DNA of 64,000 nt from Toxorhynchites rutilus septentrionalis (lineage: Eukaryota; Arthropoda; Insecta; Diptera; Culicidae): assembly GCF_029784135.1 (NCBI RefSeq), contig NC_073745.1:107735716-107799715 (forward strand), read 5' to 3'. The notes beneath the pieces are model-generated. The model ran no database searches and had not been told where the DNA came from. It saw only the letters and a program-made list of their open reading frames with translations. Below, one piece after another: positions 48,421 to 58,612 of the stretch (position 1 is its first letter; each line of letters begins with the position of its first letter). The translations under genes were made by a program, and so were the position numbers.

Positions 48421-50988
48421 CTCACTACAAGTCACTTTTTATCATTCTAAACCCGAAATAATTTGTTTAGCCCTCGTATTTTTCCTCAAATAAATTCTTA
48501 CTTCAAAGTCACCCCAGCATTTTCTTGTTATTAATGCAATCATATCTTTTTCAGGTTTTGGTCAAACTATGAAATGATCTCATTTCTTTCTAAGTTGCAT
48601 AAGGTTAGTAAGTTATTATCAAACACAGTCAATATAATAGTAAAACTTTGAAACACTTCATTCTTTTGAAGAAACAACAGTTACAACGAAGTTACAACCT
48701 TCCAATAAACACTAAAAGTGTCAATGTTGCACATTGCTCCCCGGCTTTTTTTTGTAGAGTATATATGTTGATAACGATTCCAACTAGATTTAGAGAGGAA
48801 TGGACTTATTCGTTTTCCGTTGTATCCAATCTAATCTAACAAACGGTCATCTTACAGATAAAAGACCAATGGACTATGATGGACCAGTCTTTCTTCTATG
48901 AGATGACTATTCGCATTCGTGAAAATGCCAAAATTATTCGTCCATTCAATTTCCATTAATAGTTAACTTCAATAACTCATCCGTCCAAAGGACGAATGCT
49001 TTCCCAGAGCGCCCTCTCTCTTGCCAACCGATACATTTTAATTGCAAATAGTGTCTTGTTCACAAGGGGGGAAAACTTTTCGCTCTGCCTGCCGGCCGAA
49101 CATATAATCACAAGACATCGCCATTAGGCTTCATTTACATGTGCCATTTGTTATTTCCGGAGCCGCCGCCAATGACAACGATTCCGGCCCATCGCCCACC
49201 GGAATCCATCCCTCCGATCCCGAGAACCAATAAAAGATGGCGCAAACATTTGACCAGGGCGGAAAGAACTTTTATCTGCTCTGGCAAATCTCGTGTCGAG
49301 AGCTCATATGTGATAGCTCAGAAAACTTGTTAAAAGGATAAGGATATGGTAATGACTTTGCGTTTGACAAGGGTCAATTTCTTGCTGAAAAAGTTTGTCT
49401 TGTGACCACTCAACGCCCATTAAAGAAGATGGGGGGATGTGGAGGAGCTCAGCAATCCCTTTCAAACATTCCTCATCACGAACATAACTAGCTTATTTAT
49501 TTATCTGTATTTTCACATCCATTGGTCTTTAAAGAAATTAATGCCACAAAGTCAACATGCAAAGACGGAAGAATAACTCCTAATTAAACACAGTGACACG
49601 ATCTTTTGTTCATTTCATTTAGTCGTCGTCCCTCCATTAGTTGCCAAACCAAACGCCAGAGACGTCACCCAGTCGCTACCCCAGAAGCCTCTCAGCTGAT
49701 TGTCCGATAACCACCGTTTCATGAGCCGAATTCGTCGTTCATAAATTCTCCACGCTCATTTTGCCGCATTTTCACCTCCATATTTTGCGACCCAGCGGCG
49801 ATCGTTATCCTGGCGGCGGCGGCACCCAGTCTTCGTCGCATTTGGTGAGCATCACTAATGGCAGGATTCCGCGTCACGCCTGGGACCTGTCAGAAGCCAA
49901 CAAAGCGAAGAAAACGCGAACCACTGGAGGAGGATGATTAGCCCGGAAGCATGACTGTGGACTATTGATATTTGTGCCTCTCAATTGCCGGCTGATAACT
50001 GACTTCGTTGAGCAAATAGCGAGTTTGGGTTGGCGTTTGCGGTAACTGGTGTTGAGGATGATGTTCGGTCTTAACGACGCATGCCAGTTGAAGTGTGGAG
50101 GACTGGGGAATGCAAATAATGGACTATCAGAAAGGAAAACAATCTGACAATGTTTATCGAGTGATTGAGAGAGAAGTGAAGCGGAACGATGTGTCGGTGG
50201 GTATGCAAAGGACAATCTTCTGTTATGTTTATGTATTTGCAAACAGAGCAAATTTCTGGACAGATACATCAAAAGCTTATGCTTATTTGAAAATTAGATT
50301 TTCAAAGAAACCTGAAAACGATTTCGATTTGAATACACATGAACACTCAGTATTTGTATAGAGACATAGAACTTTAAATTGCAATAAATCACGAAAAAGA
50401 TAATGCTCGAAGGAAATTCGATCGGGAAGTCCAGTTGTTGTTAATTTTTTTAAACAGTGGAGGCCATATATCAGTCGCGAATGTTATCTCCCAATGCGTC
50501 AATTCAGACCAGATACTTCATATAGCCCTGTAAAAATAGATTCTAACGATCCTAAATCGCATGATCTTGTACCCCAATTCACAGGTTAATTACACGAGAT
50601 GATTCGTTCGCAGAACGTTTTTGCGATACAAAAAGTCGGGGATCATAGCCTTGTACTCACCATTAACTATAACGTTTTCGCCAACTTCATTCTTGAAGAA
50701 AAACGGATGATCCCAGAGATCCCAAGTATTTTTCAGGATGCAAGGTACGACAATAAATAGATTCGCATTTAACCAAAAATTAGCTTCATCGCTGAACTAA
50801 ATCCCCTTGTTAAATTCTCGACTTAGCTGTCCACAATTTCCGTAAAAATGTGCAAAATTTGTCGGTGCTGTTCAGGTCTATATGCAATGAAACGGAAAAT
50901 CGAACTAAACACAACGCACGCGACAGCTGTCAAAGTTACGAACATATCACAAAGTGTTGCCAATCCAATATCCGATACATCTACAGTG
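48421..50988. other. Low-copy DNA, partly GC-rich, no gene recognised
   Basis: 49.0-50.2 kb is less AT-rich and looks low-copy. Overlapping frames on both strands lack domains. It may hold regulatory DNA, but nothing specific can be supported. Confidence 0.4.
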
Positions 50989-51185
50989 GTAGACATTCGT
51001 TTAGCCGCACCTTATTTTTCCTCAATATGTTTAAAAATAAGTCAATTCTTTGTCCAGTTTTGCTCATAAAATACGATTATTGTTTATTTTCATCGAATTC
51101 ATTATATAAAAACAGTAACAATTCACTTTTTATTTTCGAAATAATTCAAATATGTGAAATTAGGGTGGACATTCGTTTAGCCGCA
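50989..51185. repeat. Two direct copies of a Tc1-type terminus
   Basis: GTAGACATTCGTTTAGCCGC at 50989 and TGGACATTCGTTTAGCCGCA at 51166 are near-identical and in the same orientation, about 177 bases apart. The second directly abuts the end of the Tc1 transposase frame, so it is probably that element's terminal repeat. The first may belong to a second truncated copy. Confidence 0.7.
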
Positions 51186-51186
51186 T

Positions 51187-51630
51187 CTTCATATTTCGAT
51201 AAAAAAAATTGTGCGGCAAATTTCGAGTTCAATCGGTAGATAATATTTAGTATGTCCACCTCCATTTCGGATCACTTTAAAAATTTGATTTGGCATTGAG
51301 TCAGACAGCTTTTTAAGTGTTGTCATATCGATTAGGGCCCAACACTCCTGAATTACTGCCTTGAGGCTGGAAATGTTGTCAAATTGTCGTCCGACCATCC
51401 CGGCCAAGATTCCTCATAGGTTCACTATGTGATTGCAATCGGGACTGCAAGCAGGCCATTCAAGAAGCAGAATGTCCTTCTCAACAAATCATGCCTTTGA
51501 TTGCTTTGAATCGTGGATCGATGCATTATCCTGCTGAAGAACAATATCCTCAGTAGCGTTATTCTCAATATGGCTAATCAAAACGTCCTCCAGCAACTCA
51601 AGATACCTTTCGGAGTTCATTCGGATGGAA
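51187..51630 (-). pseudogene. Tc1-like transposase, C-terminal part
   Basis: Minus-strand frames read RYLELLEDVLISHIENN, QQDNASIHDSKQSKA (second catalytic aspartate), then LLLEWPACSPDCN, GILAGMVGRQFDNISSLKAV and SMPNQIFKVIRNGGGHTKYY to a stop near 51189. This is the standard Tc1 order. The usual NPIEN block reads N.IVN, so the catalytic glutamate is lost. A stop follows KQSKA and at least one shift is present. The N-terminal half is missing. Confidence 0.87.
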
Positions 51631-52180
51631 ATGAAACAAATGGGAAGCTTGCTTGTCAAATAATATTTAAGTTATTCTACATTCATCGACTTATCGATTA
51701 TATTGAAGCCGCCAACAAACAGAAGAAAAATATTTGATTAACGAACGATTAATTGCAAAAATCAGTCATCAATAGGTGTACGTATTTTGGTAAAAAAAAT
51801 ACTTTCAACAAAAAATTGTAGCTAAAAAAGGTTCTTAAAGGTCAACTCATAATACCTTTTTATACATTAATAATTTGGAAGAGTAGCTGCCAACTAAAAA
51901 CGTGGCCAGAAGTACAGTTCGTCGGGCTAAACATGAAAACTTAGAAAATTCATCACCGCCATCAGTCCAGACAGTACTTCAAACAAGCTCTAGGACAGAA
52001 GCAATCGTTTAAGTGCCAGTTGACGTCGTCCCTGCATCAAACTATTCATTATCCATTAATTCCCTAACAGATAATCCATCTACTATTACTGTTTGAAGAC
52101 TGCTTCTTGAGGTTTTGAAAAATACTTTTCATATGGTTATAGTGCATTTCTGAAATTAAGTTTTGAATGAAAATTGACTT
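51631..52180. other. Non-coding DNA, nothing recognised
   Basis: No domain was seen. The far terminal repeat of the neighbouring Tc1 could not be located; GTCGGGCTAAACATG near 51925 is only a weak candidate. Confidence 0.35.
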
Positions 52181-52342
52181 CAGTCAACTCTCTCTAACTC
52201 GATATCCAAGGGACCATCGAGTTAGGGAGGTATCGAGTTATGGAGAGAAGAATACTTGTAAAATCATTCAAAGGTGCCATTAAATCCATCGAGTTAGGGA
52301 AAATATCGAGATACAGAACATCAAGTAAGGGAGAGTTGACTG
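52181..52342. mobile_element. 162-bp MITE, pogo/Tigger-like ends
   Basis: The left end CAGTCAACTCTCTCTAACTC and the inverted right end CAGTCAACTCTCCCTTACTT pair well. Further inverted ATCGAGTTAGGGA phrases lie within. The right flank is TA and the left flank is TT, so the duplication is degraded. No coding capacity. Confidence 0.75.
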
Positions 52343-52466
52343 TATTCCGTATTAAATATGTGTTCTATGTGATGGAAACATATTTTAAGTGTTTGAAATC
52401 GTGATCTAAAATTGTGTTTCAAAATGATTTAAAATGATTATCTATTTGCCTTATCTATCTATATTA

Positions 52467-53285
52467 GGGTGCCAATGAATTTATGGGATAAAATCGATCA
52501 TTAAATTTCAAAAAGTTACCCTATACAAAATATTCACAACCTCGAAGAAAAAAAACACCCTATGCCAAATTTCAGCTAGATCGGACTTAAGAAAAAGTGG
52601 CGCAAAGAGGTCAAAGTTTGAGTTTTTTGGAAATCAAAAAATCACCAAAATCACGAAAAATCAGGAAACCGAGGTTTTCAAAAAAAAAATTGTTGATGCC
52701 AAATGACTTAAAATAAAAAAAGGTCACCCTTCTAAACCCGAGCAAACCGCGACTAATTGGTTCTCTACTTCATTAACATTAGAATTGATGAAAAATGTTT
52801 ATATATACTTGTAACAATAAAGATAGGAGTTTGGCTCCTTTAAACTTATGTAACTGAGCCTGTAAAAATAAACGATTGAATAAAAAAAAATGTCTTAAAA
52901 TGGCTTGGAACGTCGAGATCTAGTGTCATCTCGAGAACAATTTGTTTGTCAAAAATAAACCCTATTCAAAATAACAGCTCAATCGAACTAAAGGGAGAGT
53001 GGCGCAAAGCGGTCAAAGTTTGAGTTTTTTGAAAAATGCAAAATCACCGGAAATCGGTGTTTTAAAAAAAAATTGGATGCCAAATGTCTTAAAATTGCAT
53101 GACACGCCGAGATCCCCCCTTGGGTGATTTTCCGATTTTCAAAAAACTCGAACCTTGATCGCTTTGCGCTACTCTCCCTTGAGTCCGATTGAGCCGATTT
53201 TTTGCGTAGGGTGTTTTTCGAGGTGGGGAACATTTTTTATGGGGTAACTTTTTGAAATTCGAGATGACCATTTTCATTGGCACCC
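52467..53285. mobile_element. MITE with ~170-bp inverted arms, inserted at the LINE edge
   Basis: Left GGGTGCCAATGAATTTATGG and inverted right GGGTGCCAATGAAAATGGTC are flanked by TA (52465-52466, 53286-53287). Similarity runs through TTTCAAAAAGTTACCC, ACCTCGAA and AGTTTGAGTTTTTTG-like blocks for about 170 bases. A truncated LINE tail is inserted inside (about 52721-52890). Phrases are shared with 45640-46060. Confidence 0.85.
52721..52890 (+). mobile_element. LINE 3' tail, 5'-truncated
   Basis: The segment ends GAGCCTGTAAAAATAAACGA, TTGAATAAAAAAAAA, a typical LINE 3' end with a poly-A-like tail. It is bounded by ATGACTTAAAAT (ending about 52720) and ATGTCTTAAAAT (from about 52890), probably a target duplication with one change. 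No reverse transcriptase is retained. Confidence 0.65.
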
Positions 53286-56230
53286 TAGTGTACACATCCG
53301 TGTATTGAAACGCCTGCCTTCGAATGAATCCAAGCACCACAAATGCTTGAGCTGTGGTGGCTGAGATATGGTCTTGAAATCACAGTTTCAAGGCTATTGG
53401 GATGCCCAGGTCACGAAAAGAGTTGACCCGCTCCAACGCATTGTTGCCGATGTTGTACGAATGGTTGATTGTGTCGAGTTGCCGTGAGAATGAGATTACT
53501 TACACTTTGAGATATTCATCGCCAAACCATTTTCACGGCACCACAGCATGAGTTCGTCGATGTCGCTTTGCAGAGCCAGGCAATCAAGAACAGATGAAAT
53601 CACTCGATATAATTTGAGGTCGTCGGCAAACATTCTCCTCGGCGACTTCAGTCGAAAGCATAGATCATTCACGGAAAGAATGAAAATGAATGGACCTTGT
53701 GACACACCAGACATGTTGGGAAAAATACCGGAAAAATACTGAATTCTGTTCTCGACTTCATCGAAAAGAACCCGAATGTTACACATTTGATTTGTTGTCG
53801 TCGACCTTTGCTGTACAAATCAGGGTTTATGTTCTGATATAAGCGAATGTGCTGCTCTATGCAGTATGGACTGAACCATGGTTTCGAAAACTGTTCCAAG
53901 TGAACATAAGATCAATATACCACGGTAATGTTTGACGCGACGAGTGCTGCCCGATTAGTGAATCGGAACAATTCGAGACGCTTTCCAAAACATCGAGACT
54001 GTCGTCTCAACAAGTGACCGATTGAAAAGACAAGTGACAGGCAAAGCCAATGATGAGGAAGAAATGCTTGAGAAAACGCGGTGGTAGCCCATCGACTTCA
54101 GCCCCCTTGGACACCTCAATATTTTTGAGCGCTTTCTGAGCTTCCTCGAGTGAAAATGAAAGTACAGCAATATTGATGTCGTACGTTGGGATATGTTGAA
54201 AGAATTGTGGATACAACTCGGGTGCCGCTGTGCTGAATACGCTCTGGAAAAAGTTGGCGAATAAATAAGCCGCTTTGCTAGACGAACTATAAATTGTTTC
54301 GTTGAATTTCATATTGGGTGGAATCCTCGTATTTTTTTTTCGGTGTCCATATATGTCCAGAAAGACGCCGGATTTTGTTTCAGATTTTGTTGTACTCTAT
54401 ACATGTATGTCCTGTGGCCTTCAGCGAGAAGGTCCATGTATGAAATTTCAATACTACGAAGCGTGATACAGTCAGCCGTGGTTCTCGTCTTGAAATTGCG
54501 TTTTCTTGTTTTCCGAACCACATTCCTCATATGGCGAAGATCAGAAATCCACCAAGGCCTTCGCGTTGTCACGTCAAGCTTGCGTCGTACACGTGGAACA
54601 TACATATCAAGTACTTCGGAAAGTTTAGCATAGAAGGTTGATACGACTGAATCTATCGAGATACCTACTAAATACAGTTGCCAGTCGATAGAAGCAATAG
54701 CGTTGTTCAATGACTCAAAGTTACAACGCTTAAAGTTCGTAGCCGACATAACGGTTTGTCGCTATTTTGTATGGTTATATATCTCGCTACAGCTAATGTC
54801 GAGCAAAACGATGAACGGCTTATGATGAGGATCAAATGATAGGAGTGGTTGAGAAGGTTCAATAGTTTTCATATCTTTCGGTGCATTGACGAAGGCTGAA
54901 TCGAGCAGTCGCTGATTAGCGTTTGTGAAACGATTGATCTGTGTTAGTCGGCAAACAATCAGTGATTCGATGAGTGTAAACTCTTGTTCTGAAGATGCAT
55001 TGATAGGCGTGTTCATGTACTCAAGTCTTCGTCAAACTGTCATCCCAGGTATGGGAGATTGTGGTCACCCAGCACCATAACATGATCTGATCAAAAATGG
55101 TGCGGATCGCAACAGCATGGGCTAGGTACATATCAGTGCTTGAATTTGGTCGTAGGTATAAACAGCAGATAAATAATGTGCGGATTGCTAGCTTGACTCG
55201 AACAATAACTTACTTAAGCTGACTGCATTCGGGTAATGAGACCGTGCTGAATCTTTGGCTACTTTTAACGGCAACAAGAACTCCTCCACCTCTCGAGAGT
55301 TCGTTGGTAAACTCGCTACGATCGTATCGGAACAAGCTAAATCAAGATGCTATCTCTGAATAGCAAATATCGGATCGTTTCAGTAAACACCAATACTGTC
55401 GTTCTACCCATAGTTGTCCCATGTTAGTTTTTGAGAGTTTTCACTTTTCTTCATAAAACGATGTTTTTATGCCTAGTCTTCCGGAAAAACACAAAAAAGT
55501 TATAGTTTGTTACCAACTTTAAAAAAAAACAACATCAAGCTCAATTGTTTGTGGGACAGTTATGAATAGAATATTCATAACTGTCCCACCATATATTTTT
55601 CATAGATCCACATCAATTAAATCGATTCAAGTACAAGAATTTTATGTCACGCTTTCAGCAGGGCAAATGTACTCATTTGTGGTTTGGAAGAACGAGCTCA
55701 TTCTCAAACAAATAAAAAAAAGTTTAACAGAACACTTGTACACCTTGTTAGCGAATGCCTAATAACAATTAGATTTATATTCTGCAAAGCATTGCAGAAC
55801 ACTCCCTTCTCCATAAAATGATGTTAGATTATGCATAAAATCTTTCGGAAAAACCAAAAAAAAAATTTATTGTTCCCAGTATTTCGAAAAACAACATCAA
55901 GTTCAATTGTTTCATGTTGATATTCTAGGCATAACTGTCCCATCATGAATTTTTAAGCTTGTAACCAGGATTGATTGATTTTAAAGAGGCGACCCTTTCA
56001 CATCTTATTAAACAATAGTTCTTTGCTTATAAAAAACCCAGTGTATTACTAAACCGAAATGCCTTAAGCTTCTGGTAGACAAATATGCTAGAAAACTTTG
56101 AAAGCGTTTTTCTCAGTTGCTGATTTCGGAACATGGGACAACTATGCGTAGAACGGCAGAATATATCGTAGGCACATCTGAATAGCAGCAGTCTCAAATC
56201 GTTTGATTTGGTGCATAAACCGTTTTTTTA
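53286..56230 (-). pseudogene. Jockey-like LINE, ORF2 remnant (endonuclease and reverse transcriptase)
   Basis: Read on the minus strand from 56.2 kb down: YDI.VFTET (endonuclease), ELSRGGGVLVAVKSS, LYLRPNSS, GDHNLPYLGW, then the linker with RPWWISDLRHMRNVVRK and NPASFWTYM. Next come reverse-transcriptase pieces: FSLEEAQKALKNI with GLPPRF, GVSQGPFIFILSVNDL, the FADDLKLYRV catalytic box near 53620-53632, and GLAMNISKCK. It ends near 53290 at LGFIRRQAFQYTDVYT. This order is that of Jockey-type non-LTR elements. Many frameshifts and stops are present, reverse-transcriptase blocks before 53.9 kb are lost, and a MITE (55396-56159) interrupts the endonuclease. Confidence 0.88.
55396..56159. mobile_element. 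764-bp MITE with AATA duplication inside the LINE
   Basis: The left end CTGTCGTTCTACCCATAGTT and the inverted right end CTGCCGTTCTACGCATAGTT match on through GTCCCATG. AATA flanks both sides (55392-55395, 56160-56163). LINE endonuclease frames resume on both sides. Internal repeats of ATAACTGTCCCA(C/T)CAT occur at about 55577 and 55930. Superfamily unknown. Confidence 0.83.
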
Positions 56231-56344
56231 AATTAATTTAATAAAAGCTAATGATTGTTTGTTCCTATTTGTTGATTCTTGTCACGTCGATATCTTCTAG
56301 TACCACCTTCTAGTATCGATCAATTACCGAACATCTTGCTGACC

Positions 56345-56620
56345 ATTTTTGACGTAGAACTACGTCTTACATTAAGGGTGCCAAATCAGAAAACAGGTCA
56401 CGTTTTTTTTAAATAAAGTTAACGTTAATAACTATTTTCGCCGCGGACGGATTTTGACGATTTACATACCAAACGATTAAGAAATTCCCCATTACAATCC
56501 CCTAGTCTGTATATGGTTTAAATTGATGAAAATTGGAGGCATTCCCATTTCCTCATACATTTGTTCTGTCCGCTTGTGTGCTTTCCCGAACAGAGCTGTC
56601 AATAAGTAAATTAAGCAAAA
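56345..56620 (+). repeat. Solo end of the GACGTAG element family
   Basis: TTGACGTAGAACTACGTCTT is followed by AAGGGTGCCAAATCAGAAAA and continues like 38838-39085, with a closer match to the inverse of 40350-40665 up to TTTCCCGAACAGAGCT. The opposite end was not found, though GTAGTCCCACGTC at 57215 may mark it. Confidence 0.7.
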
Positions 56621-57557
56621 TTTGAAGTGCATCTGGCATTGTAATTAACACAACTATCCGAGCCATGGCAAATCAACCGAAAAAAGAGAGGAATGCAAAT
56701 GATTATAGGTCGCTTCTAGCCATCAGTGTTTGACTTTGTGTGTGCTGCTTTTTTTCGTTGCATGAAACTTAGAACTTGTTCATTTCCTGTACTTTGGTTT
56801 GCCATTCGTATTTGCTTTCGTGCGCATCGGCTCTGTTCTGATGCAACAAGCTCCTATCTCTGTTGACGGTTTTGACAGAGAGTCGAGAAACAATGTTTCA
56901 TTAACAGTCATTCTCGCAATGTTCCATTTTTATCGCTGCAACTGTGTGCATCTGTTAGATGTGTGTTTGATGCTTGTTGATTGATGATGCACGGAAGATG
57001 CTTCTCGTTAAATACTCAGTGCAATGTGTGCATTGATATGAAGAAACAAGTTGCGACACATGACCAATAAGTGTATTGTTCTCGCAAAGGCAAGAAAGAA
57101 TCGTTGCTTCTTGAAATGATTCTACAAAACCACGCAAGCCATTAAACCGTTTCAGGGTCCCCGGAACTTTTTACTAGAGAGTTATTTATGAAATTTCGAC
57201 GTATTCGTAGTATTGCGTAGTCCCACGTCCTAAGCTTTCGTGTCTCGGATACAACCCATCGAATTTTTGCATCTGTCAAAATTAATTTATTAATTATATT
57301 GTATTTTTGATATGACAATGTTTTTCGGAAATATATTTTTATTTGATGTCAAAATCTCAACATGGAACCAAGAGTAGTTACTAAATTTAGATCGAAACTT
57401 GATAATTGTTATTAAAACCTGTTGATGGAAGGTGGCCGCCCGTCAGGACATCGAACCATTTTTGTACAATACTCAATAAACGTAGGGTTTGAGGAAAATT
57501 TGTTCCATTGACTTATCTTTTGACTTTTTTGTCGCCATCTAGAGGAAACTACTTCAA
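56621..57557. other. Non-coding DNA, nothing recognised
   Basis: Apart from the GCGTAGTCCCACGTCC motif at about 57214 no structure was identified. Confidence 0.4.
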
Positions 57558-58017
57558 TTAAGGTGAAGGTGGAAGCTAGCCATTTTAGTAGTATAGGTAA
57601 ACCCTCGTGTAAAAATGGGGTAATAGTGTTTGTGAGAGACGAGCAAAGCACACGTAAATAGATCAATTCACTTATCAGACTGTGTGGCGCTTCATTGACA
57701 CGAGTCTTTGAATACATTTGAAAAAAAAACAAATAACAATTCAATACTAAAGTAAAATGTATGAACGATATGTTCCGATGAACAATTGCAAATATAAATA
57801 TATATAGAAGGTGCATTTGCATATGATTCTGATTATACGCGAGCATAACATGAGCAAATTTATAACACATGCGAATTGGGGCACTTTTGGTATTAACAAG
57901 TTCTTCCGCATAGTAACTCGATGTTGATAATTCCTTAATATTTTCCTTCGTTGATCGTATTCTTTTCACATATTCACGTTGGAAAGCCTTAACCCTTCTC
58001 TTCGTTGGCCGAGGCAT
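57412..58017 (-). CDS. Hypothetical 201-codon frame crossing the element boundary
   Basis: The frame starts at a true ATG (58015-58017) with a basic N-terminus MPRPTKRRVKAFQREYVKR. It includes a hydrophobic stretch around residues 72-100 and runs through the left terminal repeat of the TTAA-flanked element into flanking DNA before stopping at 57412. No domain recognised. Because its end lies outside the element it cannot be the element's original product in full. It may be a decayed exon plus read-through, or chance. Confidence 0.2.
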   Translation of the reverse strand: MPRPTKRRVKAFQREYVKRIRSTKENIKELSTSSYYAEELVNTKSAPIRMCYKFAHVMLAYNQNHMQMHLLYIFIFAIVHRNISFIHFTLVLNCYLFFFQMYSKTRVNEAPHSLISELIYLRVLCSSLTNTITPFLHEGLPILLKWLASTFTLIEVVSSRWRQKSQKISQWNKFSSNPTFIEYCTKMVRCPDGRPPSINRF

Positions 58018-58607
58018 TTAGATTGAATTTAATACTTTTCCGTTTACTGTTTTTGAAAGCATAGGCAGCCGTGGCAGTGTTCCGAGCTCTGCAATACAAT
58101 TTTCTTACCCAATGTTAAAGTTGCTAAAACTTACATTATAGACCCATTAAACGTAAAAATAATAATTGTATTGATATCAACACAATTTTATTCTATTGAT
58201 TTTCTAGACATGGGACGCTATGACTCCGGAATAACATTTTATTGAGTGGTTTTTATAGCTGTTTCGATGATGTTGTTTGGCATCAGTGTCGAAAAAATAA
58301 CGATGCTTCCACCAATACAAACAAAACCATTGCAGAAGATTGAAAAACGAAAATTTAACTTTCAGAGCACTTGCTCGAGTTTTCCGACGTTCTTCACTAT
58401 ACGGTGCGAAAGCAGATGAAAATTTAATATCTTGTGAGTAATCGATTAGAGTTTGGTTGATATTACTTGATGGGAAGTGTGCGAAAACGATCATTTTCTT
58501 CACACTGTTTCGCAAAATTATTGATTTTCGGGCGAGAGGTGAGGGAGGGAGATGAAAGAAATGAGCGCCATTGTGGCAGCCATTTATGGCTAGCTTCCAC
58601 CTTCACC
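57562..58607. mobile_element. TTAA-flanked element with 22-bp inverted ends
   Basis: The left end GGTGAAGGTGGAAGCTAGCC and the right end are perfectly inverted over 22 bases (through CAT). Each is bounded by TTAA (57558-57561, 58608-58611). TTAA duplications are typical of piggyBac-type elements, but the terminal bases differ from the usual CCC start, so the assignment is tentative. The interior holds minus-strand open frames of no recognised family. Confidence 0.75.
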
Positions 58608-58612
58608 TTAAT

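Noticed and set aside
51890..51945. GTCGGGCTAAACATG as the missing right terminus of the Tc1 copy
   Set aside because: Only a short imperfect match to the inverse of the left terminus; not enough to define an end.
57412..58515. Two minus-strand frames read as a two-exon host gene
   Set aside because: They lie within or across a TTAA-flanked element, the upper frame lacks an ATG at its track start, and no splice pair joins them convincingly.
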